Below are positions 7,626 to 14,510 of a stretch of DNA of 15,597 nt, in pieces; position 1 is the stretch's first letter, and every line of letters starts with the position of its first letter. Both the position numbers and the translations under genes were made by a program. The stretch is taken from NCBI GenBank assembly GCA_002320245.1, contig DCKD01000083.1, positions 1 to 15,597 on the forward strand. Reading direction: 5' to 3'. Source of the stretch: Lachnospiraceae bacterium UBA1683. GTDB taxonomy: Bacteria; Bacillota; Clostridia; Lachnospirales; Lachnospiraceae. Below the pieces are notes generated by a model. It ran no database searches and was not told the origin of the DNA. It saw only the letters and a list, made by a program, of their open reading frames with translations.

Positions 7626-7703
7626 CTATCTATTCATAATGCTACATGAAACTATTCTGTTTTCCGTATGATTATCACAATCCCCCTCGGAACTGTCGTC
7701 CAT
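7626..7703 (-). CDS. candidate 25-residue acidic leader peptide
   Basis: ATG at 7703 to TAG at 7628-7626. It begins MDDSSEGDCDNHTE, with six acidic residues among the first fourteen and no Arg or Lys before residue 16. GGGAG lies 11 bases upstream (a little far but usable) and the presumed transcription start is about 26 nt upstream. The stop codon abuts the left arm of the terminator hairpin, and codons 15-17 contain the CAGAATA that could pair with that arm. This is the layout expected if translation controls termination. Acidic nascent chains are known to destabilise ribosomes at low Mg2+ (as with E. coli MgtL), and the downstream gene belongs to a Mg2+-transport family; the link is inference. 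Without homologues it may be a chance ORF. Confidence 0.4.
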   Translation of the reverse strand: MDDSSEGDCDNHTENRIVSCSIMNR

Positions 7704-7736
7704 GTATTCTCACGCTCCCTCTTGAAAATTGAAATT

Positions 7737-7765
7737 ATGGTAACATCTTTCTATGCCAAAATCAA
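7737..7765 (-). promoter_or_regulatory. promoter of the CorC-type gene and its leader
   Basis: Minus strand TTGATT (7765-7760), 17-nt spacer, TACCAT (7742-7737), with TG one base before the -10 (TGTTACCAT, extended -10). The expected start near 7730 gives a leader of about 180 nt. A competing -10, CATAAT, overlaps it at 7739-7734. Confidence 0.5.
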
Positions 7766-7847
7766 GACCTTATCTCAACTCTTTTCATTTTCTTAACTCT
7801 TTTCTTCAAAGAAAACTTCTGTGGATAATCCATTTTGTTTTTCGAAT

Positions 7848-9140
7848 TCAGTCGCACATAAAAATGAGGGAACTCACCAACAGCAGCATCGGGTAAAACA
7901 GGTTTGGTATTATCTGAAACGCCGACACCTGATATCCCAGTTCATTTGCCGCAGAAATTGCTACTAACATCTGTGCACCATATGGAATCACCCCCTGAGC
8001 GATACAAGAAAACGTGTCCAGAAGAGAAGCTGTTTTACGCGGTGTAATTCCATACTCTTCTGCCATTTCCTTTGCAATTGGATTTGCCATAACAATCGCA
8101 ACCGTGTTATTTGCCGTCGCAATATCCATCGCTCCGACAAGCAACCCCACACCAAGCTGACCGCCTTTTTTCCCTTTAAATACACGCCGGATTGCGGACA
8201 ACAATGTATCAAGGCCGCCGTACTCCCGAATCAAAGCGCACATCGCCGCAACGAGAATTGCCACCATACAGGTTTCAAACATATTAGAAGCGCCCGAACC
8301 CATGTTTGCAAGCAATTCTGTTGGCGCAATATGACCGCCGAGCAGCATAATTACCGCACCGGATACAATACCAATCAGCAGGACTATGAATACATTTACG
8401 CCTATGATGCCGCCAGCAAGCACGAGAATGTACGGCACAATCTGCAGCAGATGATAAGACTGTGTCACCTCACCATGAACCGCCGTGCGGAAAGAAAGAA
8501 TCAAAATCAGAACTACCGTTGCCACTGCCGCAGGAAATGCGATGCCAAAGTTTTCCCTGAACTTGTCCTTCATCGCACAGCCCTGACCGTTACATGCCGC
8601 AATCGTTGTGTCCGAAATAAAGGAAAGATTATCCCCAAACATCGCGCCACCCATCACTGCCCCGATACACAGCGGCAGTCTGAATCCGGACGCATCGGCA
8701 ACTGCTACGGCTATCGGGGTAAGCAGCGTAATCGTACCCACAGACGTTCCCATTGCCGTAGATACAAAACATGCCACCACAAACAGTACTGCCACCGAAA
8801 ACCTTGCCGGTATTAATGACAACATAAAATAAGCGACACTTTCCGCACTGCTGCGGCCAACTACTCCGACGAACGCTCCCGCAGTCAGGAAAATCAACAG
8901 CATTGTGATGATATTTTTATCCGCCAGCCCCTGTGCCATATATCCTAATTTTTGTTCAAAGCTCACACTTCGGTTTTGTAAACACGCCACAAGAATCGCC
9001 GCCAGAAACGCAATAACAATCGGAACATTATAAAATCCCATCGGAATTTTCAACACGTATTCAAATAAAACTCCAAGACCTAGATACAGAACCAAAAATA
9101 CACCTATCGGTAATAAAGCAATCGGATTCCCTTTCTTCAT
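7848..9140 (-). CDS. nhaC: NhaC-family Na+/H+ antiporter
   Basis: Multi-spanning inner membrane exchanger of the ion-transporter superfamily; family members exchange Na+ for H+ or, in some branches, carry organic anions or amino acids. It is 430 aa, mostly hydrophobic, with about ten to twelve membrane segments. Diagnostic is GAMFGDNLSFISDTTIAA at about 165-182, followed by MKDKFRENF (190-198); the second half repeats the topology, with GAMDIATANNTVAIVMANP near 335-355. The start at 9140 has AGGAGG eight bases upstream and a near-consensus promoter. There is no clear terminator after its stop, only an AT-rich TTTTCTT/AAGAAAA repeat near 7800-7815, so transcripts may run into the leader of the CorC-type gene. 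The exact substrate is not determined by the sequence. Confidence 0.9.
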   Translation of the reverse strand: MKKGNPIALLPIGVFLVLYLGLGVLFEYVLKIPMGFYNVPIVIAFLAAILVACLQNRSVSFEQKLGYMAQGLADKNIITMLLIFLTAGAFVGVVGRSSAESVAYFMLSLIPARFSVAVLFVVACFVSTAMGTSVGTITLLTPIAVAVADASGFRLPLCIGAVMGGAMFGDNLSFISDTTIAACNGQGCAMKDKFRENFGIAFPAAVATVVLILILSFRTAVHGEVTQSYHLLQIVPYILVLAGGIIGVNVFIVLLIGIVSGAVIMLLGGHIAPTELLANMGSGASNMFETCMVAILVAAMCALIREYGGLDTLLSAIRRVFKGKKGGQLGVGLLVGAMDIATANNTVAIVMANPIAKEMAEEYGITPRKTASLLDTFSCIAQGVIPYGAQMLVAISAANELGYQVSAFQIIPNLFYPMLLLVSSLIFMCD

Positions 9141-9170
9141 ATTCCCTTCCTCCTAATTCCGTTTTCCTCC

Positions 9171-9199
9171 ACTTTACCATGCGTAAAAACAGCGGTCAA
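9171..9199 (-). promoter_or_regulatory. nhaC promoter
   Basis: Minus strand TTGACC (9199-9194), exactly 17 nt, TAAAGT (9176-9171), ending about 30 bases before the nhaC ATG. It lies downstream of the REP-like cluster in the direction of transcription. Confidence 0.72.
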
Positions 9200-9218
9200 G
9201 AATAAAGAGCTGGATAAA

Positions 9219-9299
9219 CGGGGACGATGATAAAATCTATAAGGGGACAGTCCCTTCTCACAGGGGACTGTCCCCAATGAGAAGGGACTGTCCCCTGTG
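9219..9299. repeat. REP-like palindrome cluster (GGGGAC/GTCCCC)
   Basis: Three copies of a GGGGAC-N-GTCCCC unit lie at 9243-9254, 9263-9275 and 9284-9295, with a partial CGGGGACGA at 9219-9227. The outer copies are the arms of a perfect 18-bp inverted repeat (9243-9260 against 9278-9295) enclosing the central 13-bp palindrome. Such extragenic palindromes are typical of REP/BIME-type elements mobilised by IS200-like (RAYT) transposases; none is encoded here. It lies between the wall hydrolase gene and nhaC and may also serve as transcript end for the former. Confidence 0.7.
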
Positions 9300-9310
9300 C
9301 TCTCCGTTTT

Positions 9311-9322
9311 CAGAATATTCTG
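9311..9322. repeat. 12-bp palindrome CAGAATATTCTG
   Basis: A perfect dyad directly after the stop codon of the wall hydrolase gene. There is no T-run, so it is not a terminator; it may be a small stem-loop or have no role. Confidence 0.35.
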
Positions 9323-10027
9323 TTAATGGAAGAAATGATCTCCAAGTTGATATCCAACTCCACCGCAGTCGAAATACAGGAAATCCCCTATTGGATTACT
9401 TCCTGCTATTGCATCTGCCGCCGCCTGCCTTGCGGAATCTGTATATCCACCGCTGGCAAGTACGCTGTCCAGCCATCCGCTCATTGCCGGGCTGAACTGC
9501 CCGGACTGATAAATGACTTCTGAGATGCTGTTCGGGTATGTGCTGCTTCTCACGCGGTTCATGACAACTGCCCCGACCGCAACCTGTCCTTCATATGGCT
9601 GGTTTCCGGCTTCGCAGAAAATCAACGCCGCCAAAAGTGCCTGTTCCTCCACATTCACCTGCATCGCATTCTGTGCTGCCGCTTGTTCTGCCGCCGCCTG
9701 TTCTGCTGCTGCCTGTTCCGCAGCGGCTCGTTCCGCCGCTGCTTTCTCAGCCGCTTCTTCGGCCTTTCTTGCCTCTTCGGCAGCTTGTATCTCTTCCTGT
9801 TGTCTTTTGTACTTTTCCTGTGCCATCTCGGCAGATTTTGCTGTTTCGTCCACCGCTGCCTCCGGTGCACTTTCAAACCATTCCGCCAAAGACGATACCG
9901 GCATCTGGTGTGCCGCATACATCACATCCGATGTATTGTCCGCCGCATAACTATTGAATCCAACGGTCATAACCATCGCAGTGGTCGCCGCAGTCACCAT
10001 AGACACAAATTTTTTATATTGAATCAT
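9323..10027 (-). CDS. secreted SleB/CwlJ-type cell wall hydrolase
   Basis: Predicted exported peptidoglycan hydrolase (Hydrolase_2 fold, likely lytic transglycosylase or glucosaminidase-like). From the ATG at 10027 it has 234 aa: a signal peptide (about 1-29, cleavage near SYA-AD), a short linker, an Ala/Glu/Gln-rich coiled coil (about 70-123, with AAAEQ repeats), and the catalytic domain (about 127-234) with LLAALIFCEAGNQPYEGQ, the likely catalytic Glu139 in CEAGN, then AVGAVVMNRVRSSTYP and YQSGQFSP. The domain is typical of spore-cortex lytic enzymes, but an exported, coiled-coil form suggests vegetative wall turnover. The frame is open to 10075, but AGGAGG sits nine bases before the 10027 ATG and directly abuts an in-frame ATG at 10036, so 10027 is preferred. 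The gene stands alone, with a strong promoter and a 168-nt leader. Confidence 0.87.
   Translation of the reverse strand: MIQYKKFVSMVTAATTAMVMTVGFNSYAADNTSDVMYAAHQMPVSSLAEWFESAPEAAVDETAKSAEMAQEKYKRQQEEIQAAEEARKAEEAAEKAAAERAAAEQAAAEQAAAEQAAAQNAMQVNVEEQALLAALIFCEAGNQPYEGQVAVGAVVMNRVRSSTYPNSISEVIYQSGQFSPAMSGWLDSVLASGGYTDSARQAAADAIAGSNPIGDFLYFDCGGVGYQLGDHFFH
9674..9742 (-). repeat. in-gene 15-bp tandem repeat coding AAAEQ/R
   Basis: The coiled-coil part of the wall hydrolase is encoded by four to five imperfect 15-bp units (AAAER, AAAEQ x3, AAAQN). Unit number could vary between strains by slippage without changing the frame. Confidence 0.65.
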
Positions 10028-10201
10028 ATACTCCATCCTCCTACAATTTTGTAACATTTTGCAATAATTTTTCACATTTGTGAATCCATCAGATTATTGG
10101 TTTTATCAAGTTTTTCAAACCTTTTCTCTATCGGACATATTAAATTATATTCACCGTTTTTCGATTTTATTACATTTGTTACAATTTTGTTACGAATCGA
10201 C

Positions 10202-10230
10202 ATTCTAATATAAAAAAAACGTTTTGTCAA
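10202..10230 (-). promoter_or_regulatory. promoter of the wall hydrolase gene, with long leader
   Basis: Minus strand TTGACA (10230-10225), 17 nt, TAGAAT (10207-10202), the best promoter match in the window. The start should lie near 10195, giving a leader of about 168 nt. The leader is AT-rich and repeats GTTACAAAATTGTA-like words (near 10040-10055 and 10170-10192), with a TTCACA/TGTGAA inverted repeat at 10071-10084. I recognise no riboswitch in it. Confidence 0.78.
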
Positions 10231-10435
10231 CCGCTGCTTCGTTATATAACGCTTGGTTCAACTCGTTTATTTTGTTATGTTATTATATTTTTCACTTGTA
10301 AGAAACTTAAAAATTACTTTAGCAACTGTGTTTCCTCTATTGACTTTCCATTGGTAAACAACTAAGCCAATTATTCCCTGTCCGCATCTAATGCCACTGT
10401 GCTGCTTTTTCTAACTGTATTACTTTTTTAATAGG
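10231..10435. other. AT-rich intergenic DNA, nothing recognised
   Basis: Between the ribU 3' end and the wall hydrolase promoter I see no gene, RNA or clear regulatory site on either strand. Confidence 0.5.
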
Positions 10436-10468
10436 AAAAAACAGTTTCAGAAACGATGTCCGTATCTG
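10436..10468 (-). terminator. weak candidate terminator of ribU
   Basis: Directly after the ribU stop the minus strand can form CAGA-T-AC / GT-T-TCTG (10468-10448, one mismatch), followed seven bases later by TTTTTT (10441-10436). The stem is short, so confidence is low. Confidence 0.3.
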
Positions 10469-11098
10469 TTATCTCATTTTGAAAACCGGGCTGATTTTTT
10501 TATAAATCAGCAGTACAATCAATGAAACCAACACGCCCTTGAGCAGGTTAAACGGCGCTACGGCAAAGATTACGAATGTACTCAGGCTTGTAATATGAGA
10601 ATTTACCGCACTTCCCATTCCAACAAGCGCCTCCATCGGCATTCCGAATGCTTTCGCATAAACCGGCAACAGTACAAATGCATTCATCACACACCCCGCT
10701 GCAACCATCAAAACTGTCCCTGATGCCATTCCAATCAACGCACCTTTTCTTGTACGGTTCTTCTTATAAATAATTCCTGCCGGAACGCAAAGTGCGCATC
10801 CAATAATAAAGTTTGCAATTTCTCCCACTCCTGCCGTCATTGTCCCGTTGATTACAAAATTCAGAAGTATTTTAATCAACTCGATAGCTGCCCCCGCAAG
10901 CGGTCCCATCACAAAACACCCGACCAGTACCGGCACTTCACTAAAGTCAATCTCATAAAACGACGGTGCAAATGGGAGTGGCACTTCAAACAGCATCAAC
11001 ACAACTGCGATTGCAGAAAGCATACCAATCTGCACAATGATCCGCACCCCTACTTTTGAATTTCCTCCTGCTGTGGCTACATTACTTCCTGTGTTCAT
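10469..11098 (-). CDS. ribU: ECF transporter S component for riboflavin, RibU
   Basis: Membrane substrate-binding subunit that captures riboflavin and works with a shared EcfA/A'/T energising module encoded elsewhere. From 11098 it is 209 aa with about six membrane segments. The typical RibU stretch is FEVPLPFAPSFYEIDFSEVP followed by VLVGCFVMGPLAGAAIE. The C-terminus is basic (YKKISPVFKMR). Start choice: AAAGGAG lies three bases before an ATG at 11104 and nine before the ATG at 11098, so 11098 is favoured; the difference is two residues. The frame is also open to 11167, but that ATG has no SD and precedes the real SD. The FMN riboswitch immediately upstream confirms the role and its repression by FMN. 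Transcribed alone. Confidence 0.93.
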   Translation of the reverse strand: MNTGSNVATAGGNSKVGVRIIVQIGMLSAIAVVLMLFEVPLPFAPSFYEIDFSEVPVLVGCFVMGPLAGAAIELIKILLNFVINGTMTAGVGEIANFIIGCALCVPAGIIYKKNRTRKGALIGMASGTVLMVAAGCVMNAFVLLPVYAKAFGMPMEALVGMGSAVNSHITSLSTFVIFAVAPFNLLKGVLVSLIVLLIYKKISPVFKMR

Positions 11099-11169
11099 GT
11101 TCATTCTCTCCTTTAATATAAATGATAATTTTGAAAAGAAAGAAACTCTTCCCGGAACTGCTGTCACTT

Positions 11170-11194
11170 TGAAACAATCTCCCCGATTGTTTCA
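11170..11194 (-). other. perfect hairpin in the ribU leader after the riboswitch terminator
   Basis: TGAAACAATC (11170-11179), five-base loop, GATTGTTTCA (11185-11194): a perfect 10-bp inverted repeat. No T-run follows on either strand, so it is not a terminator. It lies between the riboswitch terminator and the ribU SD; it could stabilise the 5' end of readthrough mRNA, but this is inference. Confidence 0.6.
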
Positions 11195-11209
11195 CACTTG
11201 AATGGAAAG

Positions 11210-11238
11210 AAAAAAACCCCGGATATAACTATCCGGGG
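11210..11238 (-). terminator. terminator of the FMN riboswitch
   Basis: Perfect 9-bp stem CCCCGGATA/TATCCGGGG (11217-11225 and 11230-11238) with a four-base loop, followed on the minus strand by TTTTTTT (11216-11210). It lies about 30 nt after the aptamer, as expected for FMN-induced transcription termination. Confidence 0.92.
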
Positions 11239-11269
11239 CCAAATCCACTCACTCTTTATGGCATCAATT

Positions 11270-11393
11270 TCTTCTCTCATCCAGACTTTACTGTCGGTAC
11301 TGGAATCCCCTTATATAAGAGTCACCAATTCAACTGCTTAACGCAGGTCGCGGACTATACCGCCGGTTGGGAATTACACCCTACCCCGAAGAA
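11270..11393 (-). promoter_or_regulatory. FMN riboswitch (RFN element)
   Basis: The minus strand shows the conserved RFN parts in order: TTCTTCGGGGTAGGGTG (from 11393), AATTCCC, AACCGGCGGTATAGTCCGCG, a variable arm, GGATTCCAGTACCGACAGT, AAAGTCTGGATGAGAGAAGA (ending near 11270). The ends TTCTTC and GAGAGAAGAA pair as P1. FMN binding is expected to favour the downstream terminator (11210-11238) and shut off ribU. Confidence 0.97.
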
Positions 11394-11414
11394 TTCATTC
11401 TTTTTACAAAAACC

Positions 11415-11443
11415 AGTATATACCTGTATGCTTCCTTTTTCAA
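11415..11443 (-). promoter_or_regulatory. promoter of the FMN riboswitch-ribU transcript
   Basis: Minus strand TTGAAA (11443-11438), 17 nt, TATACT (11420-11415), about 20 bases before the aptamer. A second TTGAAAAAG word lies just upstream of the -35 as a direct repeat. Confidence 0.75.
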
Positions 11444-11488
11444 GAACTTTTTCAAAACTTCTCTGATGGCAGTAATTTGTATGATTCT

Positions 11489-12877
11489 TCATGTTTCGTG
11501 ATAAAATGTCTTCCATTTTCCGCTGAAGTACCTTCTGACGAAGAATGAGATTCTCACAACCCAGTCCAATACCATAGCAATCCAGATTCCGATTGCTCCC
11601 CATCCGAATATTACTGCCATAATATAGCCTGCACCAAGCCGGGCAATCACCATAGAACCAATGGAAACACACATCGGGAAACACACGTCATTTGCCGCAC
11701 GCAGCACACCGGTCAATGTAAACGCCGCCGGCCATAGCAGAATTGCACATCCATTATGAATTAGGACCAAAATTGCCGCCAGCGTCAGTGTCTCTGTAGA
11801 AAGTCCATATAGCTTTAACGTAAGCGGCATCGTCACTATCACGGCAAAGCATGTGAGACTGTTAATTAAATATGTCAGTTTCATCATCTTTTTGGTATAA
11901 TATTCTGCCTGCTCATAGTCTGATGCACCTACGCATTGACCGATGACCGTAATCATTGCCAGACTCATTGCCTGTCCCGGCAGGACACCCAGACCGTCCA
12001 GATTATTCGCGACTGCATTCGCTGCAATCTGCGTCGTACCGAATAATGCAATCATGCTCACGACAAGCACACGGCCAAGCTGGAACACACTGTTTTCAAC
12101 TCCGCTCGGAATTCCGATATTTAGGATATTCTGAATCAGTCTTCCGTTCCAGTGAAATGAATGTCTTTCAATATGTATCGCAAGTTTTTTATTTGTCAAT
12201 CTACATACAAGAATGACACAGGCTGTCACTCTGGAAATCAGGGACGCATAGGCTGCACCTGCCACCCCCATATGGAAATAGAATATCAAAACCGCATCGC
12301 CGACAATGTTCATTACATTCATTACAATAGATACCTGCATGGAAATCTTTGAATTTCCCATCGAGCGGAATAATGCGGCGCAGGAATTATAGATTGCAAG
12401 AAACGGGTATGATACCGCCGAAATCACAAGATATACCAGCGCATTTTTCATAACATCTGCCTCAATATCCCCGTAGAGCAACCGCAGCATTCCATGTCGG
12501 AACAGAATAGCCAATACCATGACCGCAACTGAAATCAATCCCGTTACAACCAGTAACTGTCCTGCTGTATCACACGCCTTCCTTTTGTTCTTTTGTCCGA
12601 GAAACTGGGACGCAACTACCGCACCCCCGGTTGCAACTGCTGCAAATATATTGATAAGCAGCACATTAATCATATCAACAAGCGAGACACCGGATGTAGC
12701 CGCCTCCCCGACACTGGATACCATCACCGTATCCACCATACCGACCGTGACCGCCAGAATCTGTTCCACAATAAGCGGTCCAATCAGCCGTTTTAAATCC
12801 TGATTTGTAAATAAATATCCCGGCGGAAGGAAAGCTTGTTTCTTTTCTTTCGTCTGACTGCCGGATAACTGTAACAT
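11489..12877 (-). CDS. MATE-family multidrug efflux transporter
   Basis: Predicted Na+- or H+-driven exporter of cationic drugs or metabolites (NorM/DinF/MepA superfamily). At 462 aa it has the normal length and the twelve-helix pattern in two similar halves (about 30-235 and 260-450). Typical features: a polar N-terminus leading to LKRLIGPLIVEQILAVTVGMVDTVMVS, the GAAYASLISR segment in the first half (about 209-218), and GIPSGVENSVFQLGRVL and TQIAANAVANNLDGLGVLPG opening the second. The start at 12877 has AGGAGGG eight bases upstream. It has its own promoter and no clear terminator after the stop, so some transcripts may read into the FMN riboswitch. Substrate unknown. Confidence 0.9.
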   Translation of the reverse strand: MLQLSGSQTKEKKQAFLPPGYLFTNQDLKRLIGPLIVEQILAVTVGMVDTVMVSSVGEAATSGVSLVDMINVLLINIFAAVATGGAVVASQFLGQKNKRKACDTAGQLLVVTGLISVAVMVLAILFRHGMLRLLYGDIEADVMKNALVYLVISAVSYPFLAIYNSCAALFRSMGNSKISMQVSIVMNVMNIVGDAVLIFYFHMGVAGAAYASLISRVTACVILVCRLTNKKLAIHIERHSFHWNGRLIQNILNIGIPSGVENSVFQLGRVLVVSMIALFGTTQIAANAVANNLDGLGVLPGQAMSLAMITVIGQCVGASDYEQAEYYTKKMMKLTYLINSLTCFAVIVTMPLTLKLYGLSTETLTLAAILVLIHNGCAILLWPAAFTLTGVLRAANDVCFPMCVSIGSMVIARLGAGYIMAVIFGWGAIGIWIAMVLDWVVRISFFVRRYFSGKWKTFYHET

Positions 12878-12928
12878 TGTTTATTCCCTCCTGTGATAAA
12901 TTTACTCATCCCATTAGTCATAACTTTT

Positions 12929-12957
12929 ATTATAACTATCTTCTCATCTTTCAACAA
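12929..12957 (-). promoter_or_regulatory. candidate promoter of the MATE gene
   Basis: Minus strand perfect -10 TATAAT (12934-12929) with TTGTTG (12957-12952) 17 nt upstream; about 50 bases before the ATG. The -35 is poor, the -10 ideal. Confidence 0.55.
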
Positions 12958-13023
12958 GCCTTATTTTCAGGAACAAAACGACCATATTTTTGTGCAAAAC
13001 AACATATTTACTCAGGAGCACGC

Positions 13024-13058
13024 AAAAATAGGGGGAAAGTCTTAATGACTTTTCCCCC
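13024..13058 (-). terminator. terminator of the kinase-lipoprotein-CPBP unit, overlapping the last codons
   Basis: GGGGGAAAGTC (13031-13041) and GACTTTTCCCCC (13047-13058) pair with one bulged base; on the minus strand TATTTTTG follows. The hairpin contains the last codons and stop of the CPBP gene. Confidence 0.85.
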
Positions 13059-14040
13059 GGAACTCTTTCGCGAACAGGAATCCACCGAATATCAATCCAT
13101 TTAGAACCAATGCCGGAATCAGACTCCCCCACGTCATAACCTGATTCTGCAGCACATCCGCACTGTAATTTCCCGACAGAACCGGAACAAGGTTATTGTT
13201 CAGCATGTGCATAATCACCGGAACCCAGATATTTTCTGTCTTCATATATGCATACGCAAAGAAAATACTAATGGTAATGCAGGTAATCTGCTGGGCTGCA
13301 ACTGCAATCAACCCGGAATCTGGTGTTGTATAGTAAAAGAAATCTACCGGCAGATGCCACAATCCCCAAACTACGCCAAGAATCAACACCCCGAGGCGCT
13401 TTCCATATCGTTTCTGCAAAAGCGGCTGTAAATAATATCTCCAGCCATACTCTTCTCCGAAAAATGCCGGAAAGATAAAGAAAAAGTTAATAGCGATATT
13501 GACAAGCATAATCCACGTCATCGGGTTTACCGCAACATCCTTCAGCGTTCCAAGCTGACCGGAGACTCCACATGCAATTGCTACACGAAGGACGTACAAT
13601 CCAACAAACAGCAAAATACAGAATACAGAAACTTTCCAGTTCTTGCCTTTCAGTCCATATGCATCCCGCACCTCTTTTTTCTCCGTCAGCAAGAAAATAC
13701 CACACACGATGCCGCCGCCCATCATAACAGCCTGCATGATTCCTACTGCCAACCTCTGATTAGCAAGCAAATTTCCAATCGCGCATGCAACCATAAGACC
13801 GGTTACAATCAAATATGAAATAAAGAAACGTTTTGGTATCTGCTCCTCCCTTTTCTTTGTAAGCAACAGTGCCACTATCACACCTGCCGCCGGATAGAAC
13901 ATCTGCGCATTTGGGAATACACTCAGTTCTTTCTCCGCGGTGTATCCATACCACATAAGCGCCCCCATCAAAAAGGTGACTCCATATGCAATCAGCAAAT
14001 ATATTCGTAATCGTTTTTTCTCAATAACTGATAATTTCAT
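13042..14040 (-). CDS. CPBP-family (Abi/CAAX-like) intramembrane metalloprotease
   Basis: Multi-spanning membrane protein of the CPBP family, related to the Rce1 CAAX protease; bacterial members include bacteriocin self-immunity proteins and maturation proteases. From 14040 it is 332 aa. All three family motifs are intact: EExxxR in FFGEEYGWRYYL, FxxxH-like in VVWGLWHLPVDFF, and HMLNNN in the following helix. These Glu and His residues form the active site. An in-frame ATG at 14067 overlaps the stop of the preceding lipoprotein gene (ATGA), so a coupled start adding nine residues is possible; I prefer 14040, where MKLSVIEKKRLRIYLL leads straight into the first helix with AAGGG and GAGAG upstream. 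The 3' end lies in the terminator hairpin. Substrate unknown; the neighbouring sensor kinase suggests a peptide-related role. Confidence 0.9.
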   Translation of the reverse strand: MKLSVIEKKRLRIYLLIAYGVTFLMGALMWYGYTAEKELSVFPNAQMFYPAAGVIVALLLTKKREEQIPKRFFISYLIVTGLMVACAIGNLLANQRLAVGIMQAVMMGGGIVCGIFLLTEKKEVRDAYGLKGKNWKVSVFCILLFVGLYVLRVAIACGVSGQLGTLKDVAVNPMTWIMLVNIAINFFFIFPAFFGEEYGWRYYLQPLLQKRYGKRLGVLILGVVWGLWHLPVDFFYYTTPDSGLIAVAAQQITCITISIFFAYAYMKTENIWVPVIMHMLNNNLVPVLSGNYSADVLQNQVMTWGSLIPALVLNGLIFGGFLFAKEFRGKSH

Positions 14041-14063
14041 AATTCTCTCATTCCCTTCTGCCC

Positions 14064-14492
14064 TCATTTTATAGTAAACTGCACCAGTTTCATATCTTCA
14101 TCAAACATAATGGTAAACTGGATTTTTCCATCCTCATATTTTCCAACCATCACCACTCCACCGTACTGCGCTCCCGTCTTTTTGTCTTCACTCCCAAGTG
14201 TCACGGTCTTCTCAATTTCCTGAAATGAACCGCATTTGTCCAGATATGGGTCGCTTTGTTTTGCAAACTCTTCCGCTGTAATGGAATCCTTCATCTCCTG
14301 AACGCCCATATCAATGATAGTTTGATAATCCCGCTCATTGAAATATTCGACAGCCTTTGCCGACTCACTTTTTACTGTCTCTTCATCAAATTTATCCGAT
14401 AATTCAGTTGTTGTAGCTGCACAGCCGGACAACACCAGCATAAGCGCACAAACAACACTAATGAATCCCCGCTTTCTTCCCACCTTTTTCAT
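14064..14492 (-). CDS. DUF3887-like lipoprotein
   Basis: Small secreted lipoprotein of 142 aa. MKKVGRKRGFISVVCALMLV is followed by the lipobox LSGC, so Cys24 is the expected lipidation site and the mature part faces the outside. The mature domain (about 30-142) resembles DUF3887 proteins: a helical start (AKAVEYFNERDYQTIIDMG), a middle containing SFQEIEKTVTLG, and a beta-rich end (VMVGKYEDGKIQFTIMFDEDMKLVQFTIK). The family has no proven biochemical function; members often occur beside CPBP proteases or in transport contexts. GAGGAAGGAAG precedes the ATG. It starts 18 bp after the kinase stop and its TGA overlaps an ATG of the CPBP gene, so all three are one operon. Confidence 0.82.
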   Translation of the reverse strand: MKKVGRKRGFISVVCALMLVLSGCAATTTELSDKFDEETVKSESAKAVEYFNERDYQTIIDMGVQEMKDSITAEEFAKQSDPYLDKCGSFQEIEKTVTLGSEDKKTGAQYGGVVMVGKYEDGKIQFTIMFDEDMKLVQFTIK

Positions 14493-14510
14493 ACTTCCAC
14501 TTCCTTCCTC

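Noticed and set aside
7589..7730. Known metal riboswitch (M-box or yybP-ykoY) before the CorC-type gene
   Set aside because: The conserved cores of these classes are not present; the leader ORF and attenuator remain unassigned.
9243..9295. CRISPR array
   Set aside because: Units are palindromic, only three, with 8-bp gaps and no unique spacers of usual length; REP-like instead.
9513..10054. Long plus-strand open frames opposite the wall hydrolase gene
   Set aside because: They mirror the Ala/Glu-rich repeat codons; the minus-strand gene has a signal peptide, catalytic domain, SD and promoter.
10028..10200. c-di-AMP (ydaO) riboswitch before the wall hydrolase
   Set aside because: The leader is too AT-rich and I cannot find the conserved core of that class.
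11099..11167. Longer ribU start at 11167
   Set aside because: It lies upstream of the clear SD (AAAGGAG), has no SD of its own and adds a non-family N-terminus.
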